The notes under the pieces were generated by a model. It worked only from the letters and a program-made list of their open reading frames with translations. It had not been told where the DNA came from and did not search any database. 64,000 nucleotides of DNA. Origin: Hydrogenophaga flava NBRC 102514. GTDB taxonomy: Bacteria > Pseudomonadota > Gammaproteobacteria > Burkholderiales > Burkholderiaceae_C. Shown piece by piece: positions 50,821 through 60,267 of this stretch. The first letter of the stretch is position 1; the number at the start of each line of letters is the position of its first letter. The DNA lies in assembly GCF_001571145.1 (NCBI RefSeq), contig NZ_BCTF01000021.1:1-64000 (forward strand). Direction: 5' to 3'. A program made the translations under genes and the position numbers.

Positions 50821-52539
50821 ATGCAAAAGACCCAACTGCCCTTCCCGACGACCGCACTGGTCAAGGCCACCGCCGCCCTTTCGGTGGTGCTGCTGTCGGC
50901 TTGCGTGGCTCCGCCGCCGCAGAGCGCGAAGAACCTGAGCGACCCGGACACCGAGTCGGTGCGACGCATCCAGGAAGTGGCGCAGGCCGAGTCGCGCAAG
51001 CTGCTGGAACAGCAGGAGCGCCTGCTGGCCGAGCTGCGCAAGACGGCTGCGGCCAAGGCGCTGGAGCCGCCGGCACCGCAGTACGACCCGCTGGAGGGCC
51101 GCACCATCAGCGTGTCGATCTCCAACGGCACCATCAGCCAGATCCTGACCGCGTTCGCCGATGCAGCCAAGGTCAACCTCATCGTCGAGCCGGCGGTGGT
51201 GCAGCAGGGCGCGCTGACCGACATGTTCCTCAAGGACGTGTCCCTGCGCGAGGCCTTCAACGAGCTGCTGCGCAGCTACGACGTGTCGGGCGAGATCCGC
51301 AACCAGACCATGCGCATCCGCCTGCACGAGGAGAAGTTCTTCGCGATGAACTTCCTCAACGTGAACTCGCAGATGTCGCTGAACTCCGGCGGCAACGTGT
51401 TCGGCTCCAACTCCAGCAATGCCAACTCGGCCATCTCCGGCGCCCTGTCGATGACGGCCTCGTCGACCCAGCGGGCCGACCCGTACACCGAGATCGAGAA
51501 CAACCTGCGGGCCATCCTGGGCGAGAACCGCCCTGCGAACGAGTCGTCGCAGACGGCGGCCACCAACGCGCGCACCCCGCAGGAACCTACCCAGGTGCAG
51601 CAGCCCAACCAGAACCAGGCCTTCACGCTCAACCGCACCTCCGGTACGCTGTTCGTCAAGGCCCGCCCGTCGCAGATGCGTGCGGTGGAGAAGCTGATCA
51701 AGCAGACCCAGGACATGCTGACCAAGCAGGTCTACATCGAGGCGCAGCTGATCGACGTGCAGCTGGGCGACGGCTACCAGCTGGGTGTGGACTGGACCCA
51801 GCTGCGCAGCCGCCTGGCGCTGAACTTCGGCGTCGACGCGCTCAACCTCTCACCCACCGGCAACGGCAGCCTGCCCGGTTCGCGCGGCAGCTACCCCGGC
51901 AGCAGCCTGACCATTCCGGCGCGGGCCATCGGTTCGTCCACCGGCCTGGCCACCGGCGGCATCGGCTACGCCGACACCAACGGCTCGGCGGTGATCAATG
52001 CGCTGCGCAACTTCGGCACCCTGCGCATCCTCTCCAACCCCAACATCCAGGTGCGCAACGGCACGCCCGCGATGCTCTCGGTGGGCACCAGCCTGAAGTA
52101 CGTCTCGCGCTCCAGCGCGGCGCAGAACAACATCGGTGGTGGCGCCACCACCACCTCGTCCGAAGTGCAGACCGATTCGGTGTTCTCCGGTGTGATGGTC
52201 GGCGTGCTGCCCATGATGCGCGACGACGGCAAGATCGAGCTGCTGATCAACCCGGTGCAGAGCGATGTGGACCCCAAGACGCTGGAGCTGGTGCAGGTCA
52301 ACCAGTTCAACTCGGTCAGCCTGCCGCAGGTCGCCTACAAGGGTCTGACCACCACGCTGAACGTGAACGACGGCGACGTGGTGGTGGTCGGCGGCCTGAT
52401 CGACCAGAAATCCTCCAGCGCCAACAGCGGTGTGCCCTTCCTGGCCGACGTGCCGGTGCTGGGCAAGCTGGTGTCGCAGGAAGGGGATGCGCGCTCGTCC
52501 CGCGAACTGATCGTCGTGCTGCGCGTGCGCCTGCTATGA
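50821..52539 (+). CDS. mshL: Outer-membrane secretin (MshL/PilQ/GspD family)
   Basis: A secretin of 572 residues. The signal peptide ends in the lipobox LLSAC (Cys near 28), so it is a lipoprotein. An N-terminal coiled stretch is followed by a STN/N0 domain (SVSISNGTISQILTAFADAA) and an N1-like fold. The C-terminal secretin domain has VYIEAQLIDVQLGDGYQLGV, VQTDSVFSGVMVGVLPMM and VPFLADVPVLGKLV. It would form the multimeric gate through which the pilus leaves. The start is uncertain: ATG 50797 and TTG 50752 are alternatives. Confidence 0.9.
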   Translation: MQKTQLPFPTTALVKATAALSVVLLSACVAPPPQSAKNLSDPDTESVRRIQEVAQAESRKLLEQQERLLAELRKTAAAKALEPPAPQYDPLEGRTISVSISNGTISQILTAFADAAKVNLIVEPAVVQQGALTDMFLKDVSLREAFNELLRSYDVSGEIRNQTMRIRLHEEKFFAMNFLNVNSQMSLNSGGNVFGSNSSNANSAISGALSMTASSTQRADPYTEIENNLRAILGENRPANESSQTAATNARTPQEPTQVQQPNQNQAFTLNRTSGTLFVKARPSQMRAVEKLIKQTQDMLTKQVYIEAQLIDVQLGDGYQLGVDWTQLRSRLALNFGVDALNLSPTGNGSLPGSRGSYPGSSLTIPARAIGSSTGLATGGIGYADTNGSAVINALRNFGTLRILSNPNIQVRNGTPAMLSVGTSLKYVSRSSAAQNNIGGGATTTSSEVQTDSVFSGVMVGVLPMMRDDGKIELLINPVQSDVDPKTLELVQVNQFNSVSLPQVAYKGLTTTLNVNDGDVVVVGGLIDQKSSSANSGVPFLADVPVLGKLVSQEGDARSSRELIVVLRVRLL

Positions 52540-53537
52540 GTCTGATCTACCAGGCACTGAAGCAGACCGAACAGGAGGCCCCGGCCCCCGTGGTGGCCAG
52601 CGCCGCTGCCGCAGCGCCGCGCGCGGTGCCGGCGGCGCCAATGGCGGCACCACGCGGTCTGCGCGGCTCCCTGCTGCTGGGTGCCGTGGTGGCCGGCGCG
52701 GGCATCGTGGCGGGGTTGCTGCTGTCGCAGCGCGAACCGGCGGCCGGGATGGCCACCGCTGCGCCTGCGGCCATGGCTCCGGCATCTGCAGCGGCACCGG
52801 CACCGGCACCGGCCGACGTGCCGCCCCTGCCCGCTGCTTCGGTGGCGCCATTGCCGGTCGCTGCCCCTGCCGCCCCCGCCGCGTTGCTGGCGTCTGCGCC
52901 CGGCGCCGTGGCGGCCCTGCCCGTGGTCGAGCCGCCCCTGCCGACGGTGCCGCCGCGGCTGATGCTCTCCACCTCGCTGTCCGTGCGCCCGGCCGCTGCC
53001 GCGACCGAGCCCGCCCCCGCGGTCACCACGCCACCCGCCGCCGCTCCTGCACCCACGTCCGCGCCCGCTGCTGTGCCGGCCGCCGCCCAGCCGGTGTCGC
53101 AGGCGCGCCCGTCGCCGGTCGAGGTGACGGTGCGTGCCACCAGCGGGGCCACCGAGGGTGCGTCCAACGAAGACATCAGCGAACTGTTCGACGGCCTCAA
53201 CCGGGCACTGGAAGCCCGCGACGAGGCCCAGGCGCAGCGACACCTGCAGGGCATCCGCAACCGCCTGCCCGAAGGCTCGCTGGCGCGCCTGCGCGCCGAA
53301 GGCTGGCACGCCTACCGCACCGGCGACGCCGAGCGGGCCCAGCGCGTCTACCGCCGGCTGCTGGAGAAGCTGCCCGGCGACGAAAACGCCAGCCTGACGC
53401 TGGCCTCGATCGAGCGCCAGGGCCAGCGGCCCGACCAGGCGCGCGAGGTGCTGGCGCGTTCGCTGCGGCACAACCCCAATTCCGCCGTGCTGCGCGCGGC
53501 GCTGGACCAGGCCAGCCAGACCGAGGCCACCCGATGA
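52536..53537 (+). CDS. mshN: MshN-like TPR protein
   Basis: A 333-residue protein beginning MSLIYQALKQTEQEA, the N-terminal motif of MshN/GspB. A membrane helix at about 45-65 (LLLGAVVAGAGIVAGLLLS) follows, then about 140 residues of Ala/Pro-rich linker. The C-terminal domain is made of TPR-like helices (AEGWHAYRTGDAERAQRVYR, then NASLTLASIERQGQRPDQAR). It probably connects the inner-membrane motor parts with the secretin. Both ends overlap neighbours by ATGA. Confidence 0.83.
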   Translation: MSLIYQALKQTEQEAPAPVVASAAAAAPRAVPAAPMAAPRGLRGSLLLGAVVAGAGIVAGLLLSQREPAAGMATAAPAAMAPASAAAPAPAPADVPPLPAASVAPLPVAAPAAPAALLASAPGAVAALPVVEPPLPTVPPRLMLSTSLSVRPAAAATEPAPAVTTPPAAAPAPTSAPAAVPAAAQPVSQARPSPVEVTVRATSGATEGASNEDISELFDGLNRALEARDEAQAQRHLQGIRNRLPEGSLARLRAEGWHAYRTGDAERAQRVYRRLLEKLPGDENASLTLASIERQGQRPDQAREVLARSLRHNPNSAVLRAALDQASQTEATR

Positions 53538-55057
53538 ACGCGCGCAACAGCCACCTCGCCACCCTGGGCCTGGTCCGCAACCCGTTCCCCTACACGCCGG
53601 ACGCGGGCTGCTACTTCACCACCCCGCACCTGGAAGAGCAGCGCGTCGAGCTGGAGCACTGCATCCTCTCGCGCAAGGGCTTCTGCCTGCTCACGGCCGA
53701 GGTCGGCATGGGCAAGAGCACGCTGGTGCGCCGCCTCATGGCCGACCTGGCGCCACGCCAGGTGGTCTCGGCCCTGGTGTTCAACACCTTCCTGCAGGGC
53801 CCGGAACTGCTGTCCGCCGTGCTGCAGGACTTCGGTCTGCAGGGCACCGGCTCGATGGCGACGGACATCAATGTCCTGAACAACTTCCTGCTCGACAACC
53901 ACCGCGAGGGCCGGACCTGCCTGCTGATCATCGACGACGCACAGAACCTCACGGAAAGCTCGCTGGAGCTGATCCGCCTGCTGTGCAACCTCGAAACCGA
54001 CCAGGAGAAGTTGCTGCAGATCCTGCTGGCCGGCCAGCCCGAGCTGGAGGCCACCCTGGCGCAGCACAGCCTGCGCCAGCTGCGCAGCCGGGTGGTCAAG
54101 CACGCCCGGTTGTACGGACTGAACAGCATGGAGATCGCGGACTACATCCGCTTCCGCTTCGAGTCCTCGGGCAGCGACGGCAGCCTGCTGCTGCAGGCCG
54201 ACGCCTGCCAGCTGCTGCTGCAGGAAACCGCCGGCGTGCCGCGCCAGGTCCATCTGGTCATGGACCGCTGCCTCTACGGCCTGGCGGCGCGCAACGGCAA
54301 GGTCATCGACGCCGCGCTGATGAAGCAGGCCATCCAGGACTGCCGCATCCAGCTCGATGCGGGCGCCGCCGAGCCCGCGCCATCGGCACCGGTGCTGCCG
54401 GCCGTGGCCGCTGCGGCCACCCCGGTGCGGCGCTGGGCCCCTCTGGCGGCGGCTCTGTCGGTGCTGGCGGTGGCGGCGGTGCTCTGGTACCAGGGCGCGC
54501 TTCCCGTGCAGGCCAGGGCGGTGTCGCCGGTGGCGGCACCAGCGGCTGCACCCGCAGCGGCCGCCGCCAAAGCCCCGGAACCGGAAAAGGCCGCCGCACC
54601 CGCACCCGAAGCGGCACCGGCTGTGGCGCTTCAGGCCGCTGCATCTGCATCTGCACCAGCCGCCGCGCAGAACGGCGCCTGCGCCGCACCCCCGTCGCTG
54701 GCGCAGGACCGGGTGCTCACCACCCAGCCGCTGCCCGAGCTGGCGCACCGCCTGCTCGGCAGCCGCCTGGCCCGGCTGGACGACGTGTGCCTGGAGTCGC
54801 GCCAGGGCCAGCCATGGATCACCTGGGCCGCGCCCGCCGCCGGTTACGACGACAAGGACCGCCTCTCGGCGGCCCGCTTCCAGATCGCCCTGACGCGCTA
54901 CGGCAGCCTATTGCCGGCCGACGTCGACGGCGTCTGGGGCGAGAAAAGCCGCAACGCCCTGCAGCGCTTCCAGTCCGGCATCGGTCTGGAACCCACGGGC
55001 AAGGTCGACCCATTGAGTGGACTGATTTTGGAGAAGTTTTATGTACAAGAGCAGTGA
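53534..55057 (+). CDS. mshM: MshM/ExeA-like AAA ATPase with peptidoglycan-binding tail
   Basis: A 507-residue protein. The AAA ATPase (about 10-280) has Walker A EVGMGKST (about 56-63) and Walker B LLIIDDAQN (Asp134-135). A transmembrane helix follows (about 305-325), then an Ala/Pro linker, and a C-terminal peptidoglycan-binding_1-like domain (DVDGVWGEKSRNALQRFQSG). This is the ExeA/GspA organisation, which helps insert the secretin through the cell wall. The last 17 bases overlap the mshE-like gene. Confidence 0.9.
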   Translation: MNARNSHLATLGLVRNPFPYTPDAGCYFTTPHLEEQRVELEHCILSRKGFCLLTAEVGMGKSTLVRRLMADLAPRQVVSALVFNTFLQGPELLSAVLQDFGLQGTGSMATDINVLNNFLLDNHREGRTCLLIIDDAQNLTESSLELIRLLCNLETDQEKLLQILLAGQPELEATLAQHSLRQLRSRVVKHARLYGLNSMEIADYIRFRFESSGSDGSLLLQADACQLLLQETAGVPRQVHLVMDRCLYGLAARNGKVIDAALMKQAIQDCRIQLDAGAAEPAPSAPVLPAVAAAATPVRRWAPLAAALSVLAVAAVLWYQGALPVQARAVSPVAAPAAAPAAAAAKAPEPEKAAAPAPEAAPAVALQAAASASAPAAAQNGACAAPPSLAQDRVLTTQPLPELAHRLLGSRLARLDDVCLESRQGQPWITWAAPAAGYDDKDRLSAARFQIALTRYGSLLPADVDGVWGEKSRNALQRFQSGIGLEPTGKVDPLSGLILEKFYVQEQ

Positions 55058-56714
55058 CGGTACCGGCGTGACGCCGGGAGGGGACCGTCGCAACCTGGGC
55101 AGCTTGCTGATGGCCAGCGGCCTGGTCACCCAGGTCGACATCGATTACGCCTGCCAGAAGCAGGCGGTCGAAGGTCAGAAGCTGGGCCGCATGCTCGTGG
55201 AGCTGGGCTTCCTCAGCGCCAAGGACCTGGCGCGTCATCTCGCCATGCAGCGCGGCATCGAGTTCCGCGACGTGCCGCCCGCCATCGACGATGGTGTGGC
55301 CGCGGCCTTCAACCGCAGCCTGTGCCTGACGCACAACTTCCTGCCCATCGGGCGCGAGGGCGAGCGCATCCGCATCCTGCTGGGCGACGCCGAGCCCGAG
55401 CTGGTGTCGGCCCTGGTGCAGCGCCGCGTCGGCCAGGAAGCGGTGTTCTGGCAGGGCGATTTCTTCGCCGTGGTGGACGCCATCCACCAGCACTACTACT
55501 TCCAGGAAAACCCGGTCGAGAAGCTGATCGCGGCCGAGATCCGCAAGCTGTCGGACGACCGCGACCACGCCTTCAGCCCCGAGCGGCTGATGGAGCTGAT
55601 CCTGCACACGGCGGTGCGCGAGCGCGCCACCGACGTGCACCTGGCCCCCACCGCCAACAGCCGCACCGTGCTGATGCGGGTGGACGGCGTGCTGCGCCCG
55701 ATGTTCGCCATGCCGCCGTCGCTGGACCGCCTGGTGGCCTTCATCAAGCTCAAGGCCGACATGGACGCCAGCGAGCAGCGCCTGCCGCAGGACGGCAGCT
55801 TCACCATCCAGCTGATGGACGCGGCCTACACCATCCGCGTCTCGACCATGATTTCCGAGTTCGGCGAGCGCATGGCCCTGCGCCTGCTGGCCGAGCGCAG
55901 CGACCTCGACCGCCTGCAGGACCTGGGCTTCCTGGACGAGGACGTGGCCGAGATGGAACGCTCGTTCTCGCGCCCGCATGGCCTGATCCTCATCACCGGC
56001 CCGACCGGCTCGGGCAAGAGCACCACGCTGCACGCCGCGCTGCGGGTGCAGCCGCTGGTCGAACGCAACGTGCTGACGGTGGAAGACCCTGTCGAGTACC
56101 GCGTGCCGGTGGCCTGCCAGACCGAGGTGAACCGCCGCGCCGGCTACGACTTCGCCAGCGCCATGCGCCACTTCCTGCGCCACGATCCGGACATCATCCT
56201 GGTGGGCGAGGTGCGCGACGCCGAGACCGCGCGCGCGGCGCTGGACGCGTCGTCCACCGGCCACCTGGTGCTGTCGACACTGCACGTGGGCGGCATCTTC
56301 GGCGTGGTGCCCCGTCTGCGCCTGCTGGGCGTGGACGCGGAGACCGTGGCCGAGAACCTGGTGGCGGTGATCAACCAGCGCCTGGTGCGCTGCATCTGCC
56401 CTCACTGCAAGACCAGCCGTGCGGCCACGCAGGAAGAGCGCCGCTGGCTGGGCGAAGAGGTCGAAGAGGTGTTTCACGGCACCGGCTGCAACCACTGCCG
56501 CGGCAGCGGTTACCGCGGCCGGGTGCCGGTGTACGAGATCCTCACCGTGCGCCGCGAACTGGCCGACGCCATCGTGGCCGAGGCGCCGCGGGCGCGCCTG
56601 CGCGAGCTGGCCGAGGCCGGTGGCCTCAAGCCCATGGAAGGCCTGGCACGGCGGCGCGTGCTGGCCGGTGAAACCACGATGGACGAGATCCGTCGCGCCA
56701 TCGGACTGGATTGA
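55041..56714 (+). CDS. mshE: Pilus extension ATPase (MshE/PilB family)
   Basis: A 557-residue hexameric secretion ATPase. Its N-terminus has two 24-residue MshEN-type repeats with the expected 5-residue gap (18-41 starting NLGSLLMASG, and 47-70 starting KLGRMLVELG). Such repeats bind cyclic di-GMP in MshE, although the first Arg of each is Asn or Lys here. The motor domain has Walker A GPTGSGKST (about 320-328), Walker B DIILVGEVRD (about 384) and the Zn-binding CICPHC and CNHC pairs. It energises pilus polymerisation. No PilT-type retraction ATPase is in the window. Confidence 0.94.
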   Translation: MYKSSDGTGVTPGGDRRNLGSLLMASGLVTQVDIDYACQKQAVEGQKLGRMLVELGFLSAKDLARHLAMQRGIEFRDVPPAIDDGVAAAFNRSLCLTHNFLPIGREGERIRILLGDAEPELVSALVQRRVGQEAVFWQGDFFAVVDAIHQHYYFQENPVEKLIAAEIRKLSDDRDHAFSPERLMELILHTAVRERATDVHLAPTANSRTVLMRVDGVLRPMFAMPPSLDRLVAFIKLKADMDASEQRLPQDGSFTIQLMDAAYTIRVSTMISEFGERMALRLLAERSDLDRLQDLGFLDEDVAEMERSFSRPHGLILITGPTGSGKSTTLHAALRVQPLVERNVLTVEDPVEYRVPVACQTEVNRRAGYDFASAMRHFLRHDPDIILVGEVRDAETARAALDASSTGHLVLSTLHVGGIFGVVPRLRLLGVDAETVAENLVAVINQRLVRCICPHCKTSRAATQEERRWLGEEVEEVFHGTGCNHCRGSGYRGRVPVYEILTVRRELADAIVAEAPRARLRELAEAGGLKPMEGLARRRVLAGETTMDEIRRAIGLD

Positions 56715-56716
56715 CC

Positions 56717-57988
56717 ATGAGCACCGCAGGTCTGCGCACCTACTTCTACCGGGTCCTGCTGCCGCACGGCAAGGTTCAGACCGGCTTCCTCCGACTGCTG
56801 GTCGAGCGCGACCACTCGGCGCGCCTGCGACTGGAGCAGCAGACCGAAGGCACCGTGCTCACGCTCAAGCGGCTGCCGCAGTGGCTGTCCATGCTCGACG
56901 ACCTGCGCCGCAAGGTCTTCGCCGGCCACGTGCGGCCGGTGGACCTGGCGGGCTTCCTGCGCGACATGGGCATCATGCTCGACGCCGGCGTGCCGATGAT
57001 GGAGGCCTTGCGCACCCTGATCGAGGACCAGTCGGGCCACCCCGGCGTGGCCGACATCGCGCGCCGCGTGCACACCGACATGGGCTCGGGCATGCGCATC
57101 ACGCAGTCCTTCGCACGCCACCCCGACGTGTTTCCCGAGACGGTGCGCAACCTGGCCGAGATCGGTGACGAGTCCGGCGCGCTGCCCAGGATGCTGCTGG
57201 AGTCGGCGGCCCACGTGGAGCGGCTGATCGACATCAAGCGCGACATCCGCACCGCCATGATCTACCCGACGCTGGTGCTGGCGTCCATCATGGCCGTGGG
57301 CTTCTTCTGGCTCTACTACGTGGTGCCCAACCTGGCCCAGCTGTTCAAGCAGCTGCGCGCCAAGCTGCCGCCGCTTACGCAGTGGCTGATCAACGTGTCC
57401 GACGTGCTGGTGCAGTACCTGCTGCTGGTGGCCATCGGCGTGGTGCTGCTGGTGGTGGTCCTGGTCTGGCTCTACCGCTCGGTGCCGAAGTTCAAGCAGG
57501 GCTGCCACGAGCTGATGCACCGCCTGCCCATCCTGCGCACGCTCTCGACCTCGTCGGGCATGGCCTTCATCACCGAGCACCTCTCGCTGCTGGTGCGGGC
57601 GGGTCTGGACTTCATGATGAGCCTGGACGTGCTCTCGCGCGCCACCTCCAACGAGTACTACCGGGCGCGCCTGATCAAGGTGCGCGACGGCGTGGCGCGG
57701 GGCGAGGGCATCGGTGCCTCGATGCGCCGCGTCGGCGGCTTCCCGCCCATGGCGGTGCGCATGATCTCGGTGGGCGAAGAGTCGGGTTCGCTGGAAAAGC
57801 AGCTCGACCGCCTCTCCGACGAATACCGCAAACGCCTGGACGTGGTGGTCAAGTCGCTGGGCGAGATCGTCAAGCCGGCGCTGATCCTGCTGGCCGGTGG
57901 CCTGTTCATCTTCCTGATCGTGGCGCTGCTGCTGCCCATCTACGACCTGGTGCGCCAGTCGGTCAGCCAGTCCATGGGGGGCGGCTGA
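56717..57988 (+). CDS. mshG: Pilus inner-membrane platform protein (MshG/PilC/GspF family)
   Basis: A 423-residue polytopic protein with the two GspF repeats: VRPVDLAGFLRDMGIMLDAG opens the first and FITEHLSLLVRAGLDFMMSL the second. Membrane helices are around 190-210, 235-255 and 395-415. The second repeat contains the conserved MISVGEESGSLEKQLDRLSD, and the first NLAEIGDESGALPRMLLES. It is the rotor or platform on which the ATPase acts. The ATG at 56717 is chosen over a TTG at 56711. Confidence 0.93.
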   Translation: MSTAGLRTYFYRVLLPHGKVQTGFLRLLVERDHSARLRLEQQTEGTVLTLKRLPQWLSMLDDLRRKVFAGHVRPVDLAGFLRDMGIMLDAGVPMMEALRTLIEDQSGHPGVADIARRVHTDMGSGMRITQSFARHPDVFPETVRNLAEIGDESGALPRMLLESAAHVERLIDIKRDIRTAMIYPTLVLASIMAVGFFWLYYVVPNLAQLFKQLRAKLPPLTQWLINVSDVLVQYLLLVAIGVVLLVVVLVWLYRSVPKFKQGCHELMHRLPILRTLSTSSGMAFITEHLSLLVRAGLDFMMSLDVLSRATSNEYYRARLIKVRDGVARGEGIGASMRRVGGFPPMAVRMISVGEESGSLEKQLDRLSDEYRKRLDVVVKSLGEIVKPALILLAGGLFIFLIVALLLPIYDLVRQSVSQSMGGG

Positions 57989-60267
57989 TGGCCATCCGGG
58001 TGCCCCTGCCTTCCCGCCGCACCGTGCAGCGGGGCTTCGGCCTGCTGCAGGTGATGCTGCTCATCGCGGTGCTGGGCGGCCTGGCGACCATGGGGTACCT
58101 GGAGTGGCGCGAGCGCACCGCTGTTGAAAACGCGCGGCTCGAACGCCTGCACCTGTCGCAGGCCGACCAGGCGCTGCAGACCTTCGCCACCGTGGCACGC
58201 CGCCTGCCGTGTCCCGACACCGACCGCGATGGTGTGGAAGACTGCGGCGGCACCGAACAGAAGGGCTGGCTGCCCGCCACCACGCTGCGCATGGCCGGTG
58301 CCGATCCGGGCGTGGACATCGGCCAGATCCGCTACCTGGTGCAGCGCGGCGCGGGCGACTTCGACCTGACGGTGCTGGACGACGCCTGGCGACCGCTCGA
58401 ATACGACGACGACGGCGCCACCTTCTTCGCCATGCGCGATGCGCCGCCGTACCAGGAAAACATCCGCACCCTGGCCGACTTCTGCCAGCGCCTGCAGGCC
58501 GGCGCCGACACCGCGCTGGCCGCCGGCATGGCGCAGGTGAACGCGGCCCCCGCGCGCGCCGTGGCCTACGCCCTGGCCCACCCGGGCGACGAGGACACCG
58601 ACGGCGACGGCTCGCTGTTCGACGGCGCCAACACCGGGGCCACCAGCGTGCTGGAGGACCCGCAGCGTGCACCGCTGCTGGCCACCTACGACGACATCGT
58701 GCTCGACCGCCCCTTCGGTGCGCTGCAGACCGCCTTCCACTGCAACGTGCTGGTCGACTCCATCAACACGGTGGCGCTGGCGCACGACATCTCCAGCTCG
58801 GTCGACGAGATGAAGGAGGAGAACATCGAGTCGGCCGAGCGCGCCATCATCTTCGCCTCCATCGGCGCCGCCATCACCGCGGTGGAAACCGCGGGTGTGG
58901 TGCTGGAGGGCATCAGCGACGCGGGCAACGCGGCCGGCGAGTGGGCGGCATGCATTGCTTCCCTGGGCATCCTGGCCAACGCCTGTGCGGCTGCGGGCAT
59001 CCACACCACGTCGGCGGCGCTCACGGCCGGCGTGATCGTGGCCAACGTGGCCTCCATCGCGGCCAACGTGACGGCGGCCGTGCTGGCTGGCAATGCGCTC
59101 GCGCTGGCCGACAGCGATGTCGATGCCTCGTCGCTGAGTTGCTCCGTGCCAGATTTGACAGACCAGCTCAACCAGGCACAGGGCGAGCTCAACGATGCCA
59201 TCGCCGACCGCCAGGCCATCGTGAACGAGATCGCGGCCAAGCAGATCGAGCTGAGCAACGCGATCGCGGCGCGCAACCAGGCCATTGCCAGCCTGCGGTT
59301 CTGGGTGCGCTGGGGCTACCCCTGGTCCAGCATCGACGGCCGGGTCGACACGCTGCTGTCGTCGGCCGCCACCTGGGGCACCGCCAACAACAGCTACTCC
59401 GACGCGACGACCCAGGTGGCGCTCTACCAGGACGCGGTGACCAACTGGACCGCCACCCGCGACGACTACGCCAACATGATCGCCAACCGCACGTCGATGA
59501 TCGGCCAGCTGCAGTCGGAGATCGCGGCGCTGGACACGCAGATCGCACCGCTGAGTCAACAGGTGACTTCGCTGAACCAACAGATCAGCGCCACATCCGA
59601 CCCGGACTTGATTGCTTCCTTGACCGCGCAGCGAGATGCGGTGCAGACCCAACTGACTCCGCTGCAAACGGAGCGCCTGGAGAAAACCGCGCGTCTGTCG
59701 CTGCTGCAGGATGCGACCGCTCTGCAGAACGAATACGACGACGCAGTCACCGAGCTGGCGACAGCACAGTCCAACCTGGCCGCCGCGCAGGCGGCGCAGA
59801 CCGCCGCCCTGACCTCGATCAACTCGGCCCAGTCGTCCTACGCCAGCAACTACAACAGCCTGCAGAACCCGGGCCGCTACCAGCTGCAGGTGCTGCCCAG
59901 CGTCGTCTGGGCCTGTTCCACCACCGCCATCAACGTCTGCCAACCCGGGGACATCAACACCTACTCGGCAATCCAGACCGCGCTCAACGACCTGTTCGGT
60001 CCGGCCACCAACGTGGCACTGGCCCCGGGGCCGAGCAGCCGCTACTTCCGGCCTGAGCAGATCCAGAGCGAGATTGACGAACTCAACCGTTCGTTGGCCG
60101 CTGCCGACCGCCGCATCGACGCGGCGCAGGACTCCTACGACTCGCTGGCGGCCCAGGTGGCCAACCCGCCGCCCTGCAACATCACCGGCTCCGGCGTCAC
60201 GCCGATGCCGCCCGATGCCGCAGAGAGCATCCTGATCAACGTGGACATCAAGGGGGGCACGCGATGA
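57988..60267 (+). CDS. Giant prepilin-like coiled-coil protein (LPCP class)
   Basis: An unusual 759-residue protein. The prepilin leader ends at Gly16 before FGLLQVMLLIAVLGGLATMG, but position +5 is Gln instead of Glu. ARRLPCPDTDRDGVEDC follows the helix. Then come a globular part (about 90-280), a hydrophobic Ala/Gly-rich region (about 285-375), a long coiled coil (about 390-440 and 505-620, for example LNQAQGELNDAIADRQAIVN), and a C-terminal stretch with NPPPCNITGSG. The size and lost Glu5 recall GspK-type tip pseudopilins. I know no described family of this architecture. The start overlaps the mshG stop (TGATG). Confidence 0.85.
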   Translation: MAIRVPLPSRRTVQRGFGLLQVMLLIAVLGGLATMGYLEWRERTAVENARLERLHLSQADQALQTFATVARRLPCPDTDRDGVEDCGGTEQKGWLPATTLRMAGADPGVDIGQIRYLVQRGAGDFDLTVLDDAWRPLEYDDDGATFFAMRDAPPYQENIRTLADFCQRLQAGADTALAAGMAQVNAAPARAVAYALAHPGDEDTDGDGSLFDGANTGATSVLEDPQRAPLLATYDDIVLDRPFGALQTAFHCNVLVDSINTVALAHDISSSVDEMKEENIESAERAIIFASIGAAITAVETAGVVLEGISDAGNAAGEWAACIASLGILANACAAAGIHTTSAALTAGVIVANVASIAANVTAAVLAGNALALADSDVDASSLSCSVPDLTDQLNQAQGELNDAIADRQAIVNEIAAKQIELSNAIAARNQAIASLRFWVRWGYPWSSIDGRVDTLLSSAATWGTANNSYSDATTQVALYQDAVTNWTATRDDYANMIANRTSMIGQLQSEIAALDTQIAPLSQQVTSLNQQISATSDPDLIASLTAQRDAVQTQLTPLQTERLEKTARLSLLQDATALQNEYDDAVTELATAQSNLAAAQAAQTAALTSINSAQSSYASNYNSLQNPGRYQLQVLPSVVWACSTTAINVCQPGDINTYSAIQTALNDLFGPATNVALAPGPSSRYFRPEQIQSEIDELNRSLAAADRRIDAAQDSYDSLAAQVANPPPCNITGSGVTPMPPDAAESILINVDIKGGTR

